A stretch of 32,123 nucleotides of DNA from JANNHP01 sp031404455 (lineage in GTDB: Bacteria > Planctomycetota > JAJSAM01 > JAJVHW01). The notes beneath the pieces were generated by a model. The model saw nothing but the letters and a program-made list of their open reading frames with translations, was not told the DNA's origin and made no database searches. The translations under genes and the position numbers were made by a program. The DNA lies in NCBI GenBank assembly GCA_031404455.1, contig JANNHP010000363.1, positions 1-32,123 of the forward strand, in the 5' to 3' direction. This document shows positions 13,805 to 23,243 of the stretch, one piece after another. Position 1 is the stretch's first letter; every line of letters starts with the position of its first letter.

Positions 13805-15757
13805 TCAACGAATGGGAGGAAGCTCGCCCGTCGCGGGCGGAGCCTCGCGCGATCCGCCGGACTGGGCAGCGCGCAGCGGCGGGAGGCTGCCGGTCGTCGA
13901 CCACTCGATCGCGTCCCGCGCACTGGCTTGCTGCAGCTCCGTCATGGGCTTCCTCTTCGCGCGCTCCGGCGCGCCCCGGCCGACGGAGACGAGATGGGCG
14001 ACGTCGGGCTTCGCGTGCGGGAGCGGCGCCGCGGTCGGGACCGTCTCGTCGGGCCTCGCCTTCGCGGTCCCGCGCGTGCTCGCGGCGGCCATGAAGCGCC
14101 GGCCCTCTTCGGCGGTCGGGAGCTCGACGCGCAGGTGCGCGCCCGAGCCGGGGGCGCACTCGGCCCAGACGCGTCCGCCGTGCAGGCCCGCGATCTCGCG
14201 GCAGATCGCGAGACCGAGCCCGGTCCCAGGGACGTCGCGCGCACTGCCCTCGTCGGAGCGGCGGAACTTCTCGAAGATGCGCTCGAGGTCGGCCGGCGGG
14301 ATGCCCGGGCCGTGGTCTAGGACGGAGATCTCGACGCGGCCCTGCGTCTGCGCGTCGCGGACGTGCACCTGCACCTCGGCGCCCTCGGGGCTGAACTTCA
14401 CCGCGTTGGCGATCAGGTTGATGGCGAGCTGCTGGACCTTGTCGCGGTCTCCGTGGAGGAGCCGCTGAGTCGACGGGACCTTCACCCGGACGTCGACGCC
14501 GCGCTCGACCGCGATGCCCGAGACCGAGGCCACGGCGTCGGCGATCACGTCGCGGACGTCGAAGTCCGTGATGTCGAGCCGGCCCTGGCCCGCCTCGATG
14601 CGCGCGAGGTCGAGCATGCCGCTGACGAGCCGCGTGAGGCGCGCACTCTCCTTCTGGATGATCTCCAGGAACTCGCGCCGGACGATCGGCTCGACCTCGT
14701 CGTGGTGGAGCAGGATCTCGGTGAAGCTGGTGATGCTCGTCAGCGGCGTGCGCAGCTCGTGCGAGACGGTCGAGACGAAGTGGTCCTTCTGCGCGGAGAG
14801 CGCGCTCAGCCGCGCGTTCGCCTCCCCGAGCCTCGCCGAGTCGGCAACGGCGGTGCGGCGCTCGGCGTCTGCGCGTTTCTCGCGCTCGGCCATGGCTGCG
14901 AGCTGCCGCGCTGCGTCGTCGTCCGAGCCGCGCCGGCCCCCGGCGTCGCGGACGACCACGAGGAGCTGCGACTCGGCGCCGCCCATCGGGGTCACCGTCA
15001 CCTGGGCGTGCGTGACGCCGCCGTCGTCGCGGCGCATCGTCACGTCGAGAGCGCCCCGCTCGCGGGCGCACCGCTGCAGGTCGGCGATGACCAGCGGGTT
15101 CTCGCCGAGGGTGCAGAGATCGACGAACGACCGCTGCGTCAGGGTCTCCGCGTCGAGGCCGGTCATGCGGAGCATCGCGGGGTTCGCGCCGACGACGTGC
15201 AGCGACTCGCGCTCGAGGGTCGCCATGCCCTCGACCGCGCCTTCGAAGATCGCCTTGTACCTGCGCTCCGCGGACTGCGCGGTCTCGAGCGCCTTCCTCT
15301 GGAGCAGGTCGCGGGCCGATCGCGTCTGGTCGCTCGCGGAGCCCTTCTGCTCGACCGTGGACAGCCGCGACTTCGTCTGCTGCAGTTCGTCCTCGAGCCG
15401 CACGTTCGTGGTGCCGAGGCGTTCGACCTCGCGGCGCCTCGCCTCGCTCTCGGCGACCGCCCGGAGGAACGCGCGTTCCTTCGCACGCGCCTCCGCGATC
15501 GTGAGGAGGGCGCCCACGAGCACCGTGCCTGCGCCGCCGAACGTGAACGCGGCGCTCCAGTTGGGATCGAAGAACGGCGCCGCCTCGAACCCGAGCACGC
15601 CGCCCGCCACGAGCGCCACGAAAGCGAGGAGGAGCGTGACGGACGCGGGAGTGAAGCGCCGCGGCTTCGCGGCGAGGACGCACATCATCCCCGCGGCGCC
15701 GGCCAGAGCCGATGCCGCTGCGATGATCATGCGCGTCTCCGCCTGATCGAGGTTCAC
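13805..15757 (-). CDS. Membrane-bound PAS sensor histidine kinase
   Basis: This is a 650-residue sensor kinase. Three hydrophobic segments lie within about residues 10-85, followed by a long coiled-coil-like stretch. A PAS domain (about 170-290, YKAIFEGAVEGMATLE start) and a second coiled linker lead to HisKA with H333 in SHELRTPLTS. The ATPase domain shows the N box NLIANAVKFSPEG, G1 DHGPGIPP, the F box FEKFRRSD and G2 GTGLGLAI. A low-complexity tail of about 90 residues without recognisable domain ends the protein. The start is GTG 15757, preceded by GGAGG at good spacing and overlapping the receiver gene stop by 4 nt (GTGA). The cognate partner is most likely that receiver. The short periplasmic parts suggest sensing in the membrane or cytoplasm. 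Confidence 0.9.
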   Translation of the reverse strand: MNLDQAETRMIIAAASALAGAAGMMCVLAAKPRRFTPASVTLLLAFVALVAGGVLGFEAAPFFDPNWSAAFTFGGAGTVLVGALLTIAEARAKERAFLRAVAESEARRREVERLGTTNVRLEDELQQTKSRLSTVEQKGSASDQTRSARDLLQRKALETAQSAERRYKAIFEGAVEGMATLERESLHVVGANPAMLRMTGLDAETLTQRSFVDLCTLGENPLVIADLQRCARERGALDVTMRRDDGGVTHAQVTVTPMGGAESQLLVVVRDAGGRRGSDDDAARQLAAMAEREKRADAERRTAVADSARLGEANARLSALSAQKDHFVSTVSHELRTPLTSITSFTEILLHHDEVEPIVRREFLEIIQKESARLTRLVSGMLDLARIEAGQGRLDITDFDVRDVIADAVASVSGIAVERGVDVRVKVPSTQRLLHGDRDKVQQLAINLIANAVKFSPEGAEVQVHVRDAQTQGRVEISVLDHGPGIPPADLERIFEKFRRSDEGSARDVPGTGLGLAICREIAGLHGGRVWAECAPGSGAHLRVELPTAEEGRRFMAAASTRGTAKARPDETVPTAAPLPHAKPDVAHLVSVGRGAPERAKRKPMTELQQASARDAIEWSTTGSLPPLRAAQSGGSREAPPATGELPPIR

Positions 15758-16158
15758 GCGAGGCCTCCGGAGGCCGGCAGCGCGCTGCTGCGCCGGCCGA
15801 GCACTTCGCCCACGCGCTCGACGATCCGCGACGGGCTGAACGGCTTCGTCATGTACTCGTCGGCGCCGGACCGGATGCCGAGGTCCCGCGCGGACTCGTG
15901 TCCCTTCGCCGTCAGCAGGATGACGTAGGTGTCCCGGAGGTCCGGGTCGCCCTTCACGATCTCGCACACCTCGAAGCCGTTGCGCTTCGGCATCATGACG
16001 TCGAGGATCGCGAGACGGGGACGCGCGTCGCGGAGCACCTGCAGGGCCTCGTCGCCGTTGCGCGCCTGCAGGACGGTGAAGCCGGCGCGCTCCAGGACGA
16101 ACGCGAGCGAGCGCAGGATGAACGGTTCGTCGTCCACGACCAGCACCGTCTCGGACAT
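15754..16158 (-). CDS. Single-domain response regulator (CheY-like receiver)
   Basis: This 134-residue stand-alone receiver has every active-site residue: acidic pair D9/D10 in VVDDE, phospho-acceptor D53 in AILDVMMP, switch T83 in ILLTAKG and K105 in MTKPF. There is no output domain, so it must act by protein-protein contact, possibly on the upstream PP2C phosphatase or on another kinase. ATG 16158 is fixed by GGAGG six bases upstream. It is translationally coupled to the histidine kinase that follows (4-nt overlap) and lies 97 nt after the PP2C gene. Confidence 0.92.
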   Translation of the reverse strand: MSETVLVVDDEPFILRSLAFVLERAGFTVLQARNGDEALQVLRDARPRLAILDVMMPKRNGFEVCEIVKGDPDLRDTYVILLTAKGHESARDLGIRSGADEYMTKPFSPSRIVERVGEVLGRRSSALPASGGLA

Positions 16159-16255
16159 CGTGACCTCCGGGAAGAGCGCGGATCGCTCCGCTTCCTGTTC
16201 TCGTATCGAAAACCGGCGGCTCCCGTCTTGAGGGGACGGACGCTCCTTCACCCTT

Positions 16256-17875
16256 TCAGGCGGCAGGGAGGCGGCGGAGCACGACCAGGCTCCGGTCGTC
16301 GTCCGCGGGGCGCTCGCCGGAGAAGCGGGCGACGTCCTGCTGGAGCGCCGCCACGATTCCGGCCGCCGGCAGGTGCGCGAACCGCGCGACCGCGGCCGCG
16401 AGCCTTGCATCGCCGTACATCTCGGCGGACTCGCCGGGCGCGCAGGCCTCGGTGAGGCCGTCGGTGTAGGCGACGACGACGTCCCCGGGCTCGAGCTCCA
16501 CGCTCGCCTCGGGGAACTCCGAGTCGGCCATGACGCCGATCGGGACGCCGCCGGACGAGAGCCACGAGGTCTCCCGCGTCGCCGCGCGGTAGAGGATCGC
16601 CGGGTTGTGACCGGCGTCGGAGAAGGCGAAGCGCCCCGTCGTCGCGTCCACGCAGCCGAGCCACGCCGTGAGGAAGAGATCTGCGCCGGAGAGGTCGTCG
16701 TGGAGCGAGCGGCTCGCGCGGCGCAGCACCTCGCCGGGCGAGGGCTCGGCGTGCGCCGCGGCCCGGAAGGCCGCGCGCGCGGCCGTCTGAAGCAGCGCGG
16801 CGGCGAGGTTGTGTCCGGACACGTCCGCGACCAGGAACATGAGCGACGACGGACCGGCGAGCAGGTGGTCGAAGTAGTCGCCGCCGACGTTGCTCGCGGG
16901 GACGCACGCGCCGGCGAGATCGATCCCGGGAAGTCGCGGGGGCGCCGCGGGCATCAGGCTCTGCTGGATGGTCCTCGCGATCCGGAGCTCGCGCTCGAGT
17001 CCGATCAGCCGCGAGTTCTGGATGAGCGCCGCGGCCTGGCTGGCGATGGCCTGCGCGAGCTTCAGGTCCCCCGCCGTGAAGGCGTCGCCGCCGCGCTTGT
17101 CGAGGAGCTGCAGCACGCCGAGCGCCGGCCGCACGTCGCGCCCCGGAATGCACAGAGCGACCGACACGAGCGAACGCTTCGCCGCGCGCTCGAGCTCCGT
17201 GTACCCCTCGGCGGGGAACTGGGCGATGTCGTCGACGGGCTCCGCGACGCGCGACCGGAGCGTTGCGCCCGCGCGGCCGCCGTCGCCCGCGAGCACGCGC
17301 CCGACCAGGCGCTCGTCCCTCGCGGCCGCGACGCGCAGCGCGCCGCTCGGCCCGTCGGCGAGGAGGATCCACGCGTCGGCCGAGTCGATGACGCGGCACG
17401 CCTCGGCGAGGACCACGCGGCACACCGCGTCTGCGTCGCCCGCGCCCGCGAGCTCTCCCGCGAGGTCGTAGAAGAGGTTCAGCTCCTCGTACGTGCCCAG
17501 GATCTCTCGCGACAGGTCGTTCAGCTCGTACTCGCGCGCGCAGAGCTCGCCGAGCATCGCGGCGCCGTGCTCGGCCACGCTCTGCGGCTCGTCGACGCGC
17601 CGGTCGTCCGCCTCGCCGCGCGCGACCACCCATCCGACGATCCGGTCGAACGCCGTGACCGGCGCGACCGCGGTGCAATGCGCGTCCCCGTTCAAGGAGA
17701 GCGCTCCGTCCACGACCTCCGGATGGACGTCCGCGAGCTCGCCCTCGGCCCTGAGCGGCACGCCGTCCTGCGAGAAGACGGCGACCCTGCAGTGCCTGAG
17801 GCGCGCGTGCTCGTCGAGGAGGCGCATCGCGGTCTCGCGCGCGATCACGTTCGCGAGCTCAGCGGGCGGCGCCAT
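16256..17875 (-). CDS. RsbU/SpoIIE-type PP2C serine phosphatase with GAF sensor domain
   Basis: This 539-residue metal-dependent phosphatase of the partner-switching type probably dephosphorylates the STAS antagonist encoded upstream. Residues about 1-115 form an N-terminal sensor-like domain. A linker (LSREILGTYEELNLFYDLAGEL) leads to a GAF domain (about 145-285) and then the PP2C core, announced by RTIQQSLMP. Metal-site acidic residues are visible in GGDYFDH (D333, D336), VADVSGHN, SDAGHNPA, AYTDGLTEA and DDRSLV. There are no membrane segments, so sensing is cytoplasmic. ATG 17875 has a strong GGAGGA. It overlaps the RsbW-like gene by 17 nt, which ties the kinase and phosphatase together. 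Confidence 0.9.
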   Translation of the reverse strand: MAPPAELANVIARETAMRLLDEHARLRHCRVAVFSQDGVPLRAEGELADVHPEVVDGALSLNGDAHCTAVAPVTAFDRIVGWVVARGEADDRRVDEPQSVAEHGAAMLGELCAREYELNDLSREILGTYEELNLFYDLAGELAGAGDADAVCRVVLAEACRVIDSADAWILLADGPSGALRVAAARDERLVGRVLAGDGGRAGATLRSRVAEPVDDIAQFPAEGYTELERAAKRSLVSVALCIPGRDVRPALGVLQLLDKRGGDAFTAGDLKLAQAIASQAAALIQNSRLIGLERELRIARTIQQSLMPAAPPRLPGIDLAGACVPASNVGGDYFDHLLAGPSSLMFLVADVSGHNLAAALLQTAARAAFRAAAHAEPSPGEVLRRASRSLHDDLSGADLFLTAWLGCVDATTGRFAFSDAGHNPAILYRAATRETSWLSSGGVPIGVMADSEFPEASVELEPGDVVVAYTDGLTEACAPGESAEMYGDARLAAAVARFAHLPAAGIVAALQQDVARFSGERPADDDRSLVVLRRLPAA

Positions 17876-18314
17876 CGGCTCCTCCGGCCCCGGTCCGGTA
17901 GTAGCGGACGAGACGCAGCACGTTCCCGCGCTCGTCGCGCGTCAGCGCGACCTCGTCCATCCAGGAGCGCATGATGCGGATGCCGTAGCCGCCCTCCTGG
18001 AGCGACTCCGGAGCGGGCGCCGACTTCGCGTCGAGGTCGAAGGGCTCGCCGGTGTCGTGCACGATCAGCTCGAGACTGTCCTCCCGGCGGCGCATCTCGA
18101 CGCGCAGGCGCTTCGTGGGATCGCCCTTGTGCGCGTGACGGATGGCGTTCGTGCACGCCTCCTGGAGCGCGACCTGGACCTCGTCCACCTCGCGAGCCTC
18201 GAGCCGCACCCGGCGGAAGTCCTCGGCGATCGAGCGGAGCGCCGCGCGAACCAGGTTCAGCACGCTCGGCTCGGACGGGAGGTCGAGCACGATGGGCTCG
18301 CCGGAGTCGTTCAA
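17859..18314 (-). CDS. RsbW-like anti-sigma factor / serine kinase (GHKL ATPase)
   Basis: This 151-residue GHKL ATPase of the RsbW/SpoIIAB group shows the N box VALQEACTNAIRHAH (E52, N56), the G1 box VHDTGEPFD (D87) and the G2 region EGGYGIRIMRSW (108-116). Such proteins phosphorylate a STAS antagonist and sequester a partner, classically a sigma factor. No sigma factor gene lies nearby, so the sequestered partner here is unknown; the neighbouring NtrC-like protein is one candidate. The start is TTG at 18314 with GAGG just upstream; this is the only good choice before the conserved fold. It lies 103 nt downstream of the NtrC-like gene and overlaps the PP2C gene. Confidence 0.88.
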   Translation of the reverse strand: MNDSGEPIVLDLPSEPSVLNLVRAALRSIAEDFRRVRLEAREVDEVQVALQEACTNAIRHAHKGDPTKRLRVEMRRREDSLELIVHDTGEPFDLDAKSAPAPESLQEGGYGIRIMRSWMDEVALTRDERGNVLRLVRYYRTGAGGADGAAR

Positions 18315-18417
18315 CGCCGCCTCACGCGGACTGGAGCGAGCACCGGCCGTCCGAGGGCGCGCCTCACCGCAGCGACGACGCGCTCCGCGAGCCGCCGCGC
18401 GATCCGTCCGCGCACGG

Positions 18418-19833
<1,416 letters not shown>

Positions 19834-19837
19834 CGGC

Positions 19838-20209
19838 CTACGCACCCCTCCCCGCGGCGACCGTCGTCCGTCCGAGCACGCGGAGCGCATCTTCCACGGT
19901 CGGCTGGATGTCGAGGACGCGGATGAGCCGCGTGATGCGGAGCACCGCCTCGACGGACTCGGAGAGGTTGGTGAGGACGAACGAGCCCTCGACCTGGCGC
20001 AGGACCTTCAGTCCGCTGATCAGGGCACCGAGCCCCTGGCTGTCCAGGAAGCCGACGTTGCCGAGGTCGACGATCACGTGGACGTTGCCGTCCGCGATGA
20101 GCGCCTTCAGCCGGTCCTTGAACGCGAGAGAGGTCTCGCCCTCGAGATCCACGCGGCCGACGAACGAGATCACGAGCGTCCGTCCGACCTGCCTGAGTGC
20201 GAGCTCCAT
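19838..20209 (-). CDS. STAS-domain anti-sigma factor antagonist (RsbV/SpoIIAA-like)
   Basis: This 123-residue single STAS domain has VDLGNVGFLDSQGLGAL (47-63) holding Ser57, aligned with the phosphorylated Ser of RsbV (S56) and SpoIIAA (S58). When unphosphorylated, such proteins bind the RsbW-type kinase and release its partner; the PP2C phosphatase reverses phosphorylation. All three components lie in this operon. ATG 20209 has GGAGG five bases upstream, and the gene is first in the co-directional block, so the promoter should lie in 20210-20340. Confidence 0.9.
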   Translation of the reverse strand: MELALRQVGRTLVISFVGRVDLEGETSLAFKDRLKALIADGNVHVIVDLGNVGFLDSQGLGALISGLKVLRQVEGSFVLTNLSESVEAVLRITRLIRVLDIQPTVEDALRVLGRTTVAAGRGA

Positions 20210-20594
20210 GGCGCCTCCGCGAGAGTGGCTCGTTGGCCTGTGTCTCTCGCGTTCACTATCCGCCTTTCCAGGCTCCCGACTTTAGCTCCGAGGCCGATCT
20301 GACTGCCGTTCCCCGTCGAAATGAGAGAGGCGCGCCCCTCCAGGAGTCCGGCCGAGTAACGACCTCGGCCGGACTCCTGGAGAGACGACTGAGGCTAAGT
20401 TCGCCGCGTGGTCGCGGCGTGCCGCGACCTTGCGCTGATCGCGGCGGCGGCTTCCATGCGCGAGACGGCGCGCAGAAGACTGAACAAAAAGCGCGGCCGA
20501 CGGCGCCCAAAATCGCCGACGACGCGACCGCGACTATCTTGGAGTCCGGCCGCCGAGGACGTCTTCCTGCGGCGGAACTCTCTCCGACGGACTC
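20210..20594. other. 385-bp gene-free stretch between ald and the STAS operon
   Basis: No gene is supported; the short open frames on either strand have no recognisable product. The stretch holds two copies of the dispersed hairpin repeat (20338-20382 and 20541-20595) and a GC-rich segment between them. It must also contain the promoter of the STAS/NtrC/RsbW operon, but I see no clear -35/-10 pair or sigma-54 box. Confidence 0.6.
20338..20382. repeat. dispersed hairpin repeat, copy 2 (19-bp perfect stem)
   Basis: The stem arms 20338-20356 and 20364-20382 are exact reverse complements (core GGAGTCCGGCCGAG) around the 7-nt loop TAACGAC. The loop and arms are the reverse complement of copy 1 at 3216-3250 except for one base, so the two copies lie in opposite orientation. 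There is no T-run on either side. Confidence 0.8.
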
Positions 20595-20595
20595 C
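20541..20595. repeat. dispersed hairpin repeat, copy 3 (diverged, overlaps the ald stop codon)
   Basis: The outer arms GGAGTCCG (20541-20548) and CGGACTCC (20588-20595) match the family. The interior differs: it folds as an inner hairpin of CCGCCG/CGGCGG plus AGGA/TCCT (20550-20575) with a one-sided bulge. The sequence ggactcctag at its right edge supplies the ald stop codon TAG, and copy 1 carries the same ctaggagtcc boundary. Confidence 0.6.
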
Positions 20596-21704
20596 TAGAC
20601 GGCCTTCTCGACCGGCACGTACTCCAGGTTGAACGCCTCGGCGACGCCCTTGTAGGTGATCTTGCCGTTGAGCACGTTCGTGCCCGTCGCGATCCCGCGG
20701 TTCTCGCGGATGGCCTTCGCCCACCCGAGCCGCGCGATCGTGCGCGCGTAGGGAAGCGTCACGTTCGTGAGCCCGTACGTCGACGTGCGCCCCACGGCAC
20801 CGGGCATGTTGGCCACGCAGTAGTGGACGACGCCCTCTTCGATGTAGGTCGGCTTGCTGTGCGTCGTCGGGCGCGTCGTCTCGACGCACCCGCCCTGGTC
20901 GACCGCCACGTCGACGATGACCGAGCCCTCGTGCATCGTCTTCAGGTCCTGCCGGCGGATGAGCGCCGGGGCCTTGGCGCCGGGGATGAGCACCGCGCCG
21001 ACGACGAGGTCCGCGAACTTGATGACCTTGCGGATGTTGTAGGAGTTCGAGAAGAGCGTCTGCACGTTCGCGGGCATCACGTCGTCGAGGTAGCGCAGGC
21101 GGTCGAGGTTCGTGTCGAGCACGATCACGCGCGAGCCGAGGCCCGCGGCCATCTTCGCCGAGTTGATGCCGACGATTCCGCCGCCGATGACGACCGTCGT
21201 CGCCGGCTCGACGCCGGGGATGCCGCCGAGCAGGATGCCGCGGCCCATCTGCGGCTTCTCGAGGTACTTGGCGCCTTCCTGGATCGCCATGCGGCCGGCG
21301 ACCTCGCTCATCGGCGTGAGGAGAGGCAGCGTGCTGCCCGCCTCGACGGTCTCGTACGCGATGCAGATCGATCCCGACTTCACCATCGCGTCGGTGAGTT
21401 CGCGGCTCGCCGCGAAATGGAAGTACGTGAAGAGGATCTGCCCCGGGCGGCAGAGGCGGTACTCCTCCGGCAGGGGTTCCTTCACCTTGATGATCATGTC
21501 GGCGCGCGCGAACACGTCGGCGTGGCTCGGCACGATCTCGGCGCCGGCCGCGGCCAGTTCCTCGTCGGTGATGCCCGAGCCGACTCCGGCACCCTTCTCG
21601 ACGAGCACCAGGTGCCCGTCCGACTTCAGCGCATCGACGCCCGCGGGGACGATGGCGATGCGATTCTCGTTGTCTTTGATCTCGCGAGGCACGCCTACGA
21701 TCAT
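20595..21704 (-). CDS. ald: Alanine dehydrogenase
   Basis: The enzyme interconverts L-alanine and pyruvate plus ammonia with NAD(H), in the cytoplasm. The 369-residue protein has the family length. Substrate and catalytic residues fall at their usual positions: R15 (NENRIAIVP), K75 (IKVKEP), H96 (FTYFHFAA) and D269 (VAVDQGG). The Rossmann motif is VIGGGIVGINSA (172-183), with D197 ending the second strand. ATG 21704 is chosen over the in-frame GTG at 21713 because AAGGAG stands eight bases before it. It is transcribed divergently from the threonine ammonia-lyase across 226 bp. Its stop codon lies in the edge of a hairpin repeat. Confidence 0.95.
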   Translation of the reverse strand: MIVGVPREIKDNENRIAIVPAGVDALKSDGHLVLVEKGAGVGSGITDEELAAAGAEIVPSHADVFARADMIIKVKEPLPEEYRLCRPGQILFTYFHFAASRELTDAMVKSGSICIAYETVEAGSTLPLLTPMSEVAGRMAIQEGAKYLEKPQMGRGILLGGIPGVEPATTVVIGGGIVGINSAKMAAGLGSRVIVLDTNLDRLRYLDDVMPANVQTLFSNSYNIRKVIKFADLVVGAVLIPGAKAPALIRRQDLKTMHEGSVIVDVAVDQGGCVETTRPTTHSKPTYIEEGVVHYCVANMPGAVGRTSTYGLTNVTLPYARTIARLGWAKAIRENRGIATGTNVLNGKITYKGVAEAFNLEYVPVEKAV

Positions 21705-21930
21705 CGAAGTCACTCCTTCGCCGGCGCCTTCGCGCGGCGGTCATCCTGTCCGGACGTCCTGGAAACGGGCCGCGATCGTAGCGAACGCATCGAGGGCGTG
21801 GCGAGAACCTAGCAGCCCGTCGCGGCAACCCCACGGGCGCGGTCACGCGGTTGGCGCGACAGACTGCCGGCGTCCGCTCGGACGGGACCGCCGTTGCGGG
21901 TCGCGGCCCCCGCGCGCCGATAGCGGTTGC

Positions 21931-23163
21931 GTGACGGTCACGCTCGAACAGATCTGCCGCGCCGACCGGCTCCGGGGAGCAGGCCGCTTCCACGAGACGC
22001 CGGTCCACTTCGCCACGACGCTGAACCGTCGCGTGGGACTCGACGAGCGCCTCTACCTCAAGCTCGAGCTCTTCCAGCGCACCGGCAGCTTCAAGGTGCG
22101 CGGCGCAACCTCGAAGATCCACTCGCTCACCGACGCGGAGCGCGCGCACGGCATCATCGCGGCGTCGGCGGGCAACCATGCGCAGGGCGTGGCGCTCGCG
22201 GCGCGCTCGATGGGCGCCAAGGCCCTGATCGTCATGCCCGAGTACGCGCCGCTCACCAAGCGCGACGCGACCGAGGGCTACGGCGCGACGGTGGTGCTCC
22301 ACGGCTCGTCCTACGACGACGCGTACCGCCACGCGCGCGAGCTCCAGTCGAAGAACGGCGCGACGTTCGTCCACGCCTTCGACGACGATCAGGTGATGGC
22401 CGGACAGGGGACGATCGGCCTCGAGATCCTGAGACAGGTCCCCGACGTCGCCGCGGTCATCTGTCCCGTCGGCGGCGGAGGTCTCATCGCGGGCGTCGCC
22501 ACCGCGATCAAGGCCGTCCGGCCCGACGTGAAAGTCTTCGGCGTCCAGGCGGCGGGCGCCGACTCGGCCGTCCGTTCGTTCCACGCGCGGCAGCGCATCG
22601 AGTCCTCCGTCGTCGACACCATCGCCGACGGCATCAAGGTGGCGCACGTCGGCGAGCGCTCCCTCGAGGTGATGCTGCGGAACGTGGACGCCATGGTCAC
22701 GGTCGACGACCTCTCCATCTGCCGCGCGGTCCTCCTCCTCGACGAGCACGCGCACCTCTCCGCCGAACCCGCCGGCGCCTCCCCCGTCGCGGCGCTCCTC
22801 GCGGGACACCTGCGCTCCGAGATGCCGCAGGACGGACCGATCGTGGCGGTGATCTCGGGCGGCAACATGGACACGTTCGAGAAGACGCGCTACGTGCGCC
22901 GCGCACTCGCCGCCGACCACCGGCACCTGCGCATCCGCGTGCAGATGCCCGACCGCCGCGGCAGCAGCCCCCGCCAGATGGCCGATCTGTTCCGCCTCCT
23001 CGGCGAACAGGAAGTGAACATCCTCGCCATCAACTACCGCCGCGACACGCTCGACCTGCCGCTCTCGGTCGTCGAGGTGGAACTGCTCCTCGAGTCCCGC
23101 GGCGGCGACCACGCCGTGGCGACGACCGCGTCGCTGACGGCGGCCGGTTTCGACGTCGCGTAG
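21931..23163 (+). CDS. ilvA: Threonine ammonia-lyase with C-terminal ACT domain
   Basis: This PLP enzyme deaminates L-threonine (and serine) to 2-oxobutyrate (pyruvate) and ammonia. It is 410 residues long. The PLP Lys is K55 in GSFKVRGA, the helix SAGNHAQGVA follows, and the phosphate-binding loop is VGGGGLIAG. An ACT domain occupies about residues 330-410 (LRIRVQMPDRRG start). The length and single ACT domain match the shorter, catabolic-or-biosynthetic TdcB/IlvA2-type enzymes rather than the two-ACT E. coli IlvA, so allosteric behaviour is uncertain. The start is GTG 21931; no good Shine-Dalgarno is visible. It faces away from ald; both enzymes yield a 2-oxoacid and ammonia. Confidence 0.9.
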   Translation: MTVTLEQICRADRLRGAGRFHETPVHFATTLNRRVGLDERLYLKLELFQRTGSFKVRGATSKIHSLTDAERAHGIIAASAGNHAQGVALAARSMGAKALIVMPEYAPLTKRDATEGYGATVVLHGSSYDDAYRHARELQSKNGATFVHAFDDDQVMAGQGTIGLEILRQVPDVAAVICPVGGGGLIAGVATAIKAVRPDVKVFGVQAAGADSAVRSFHARQRIESSVVDTIADGIKVAHVGERSLEVMLRNVDAMVTVDDLSICRAVLLLDEHAHLSAEPAGASPVAALLAGHLRSEMPQDGPIVAVISGGNMDTFEKTRYVRRALAADHRHLRIRVQMPDRRGSSPRQMADLFRLLGEQEVNILAINYRRDTLDLPLSVVEVELLLESRGGDHAVATTASLTAAGFDVA

Positions 23164-23243
23164 GCGCACCGAGGCGGACGCCGCGAAGCTCGCGAACGTA
23201 GCGTTCCTCACGCCGCTACCTGCCGGCCTCTAAGCTCCGCGCC

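Noticed and set aside
12156..15928. long plus-strand open frames opposite the MATE and histidine kinase genes
   Set aside because: They mirror the third-position GC of the real minus-strand genes and show only Arg/Asp/Glu-rich sequence.
20395..23211. 938-codon open frame on the minus strand
   Set aside because: It runs antisense through the threonine ammonia-lyase and out of frame through ald; both of those have full catalytic motifs, while this frame is Arg/Gly/Asp-rich with no domain. It is a GC-driven shadow.
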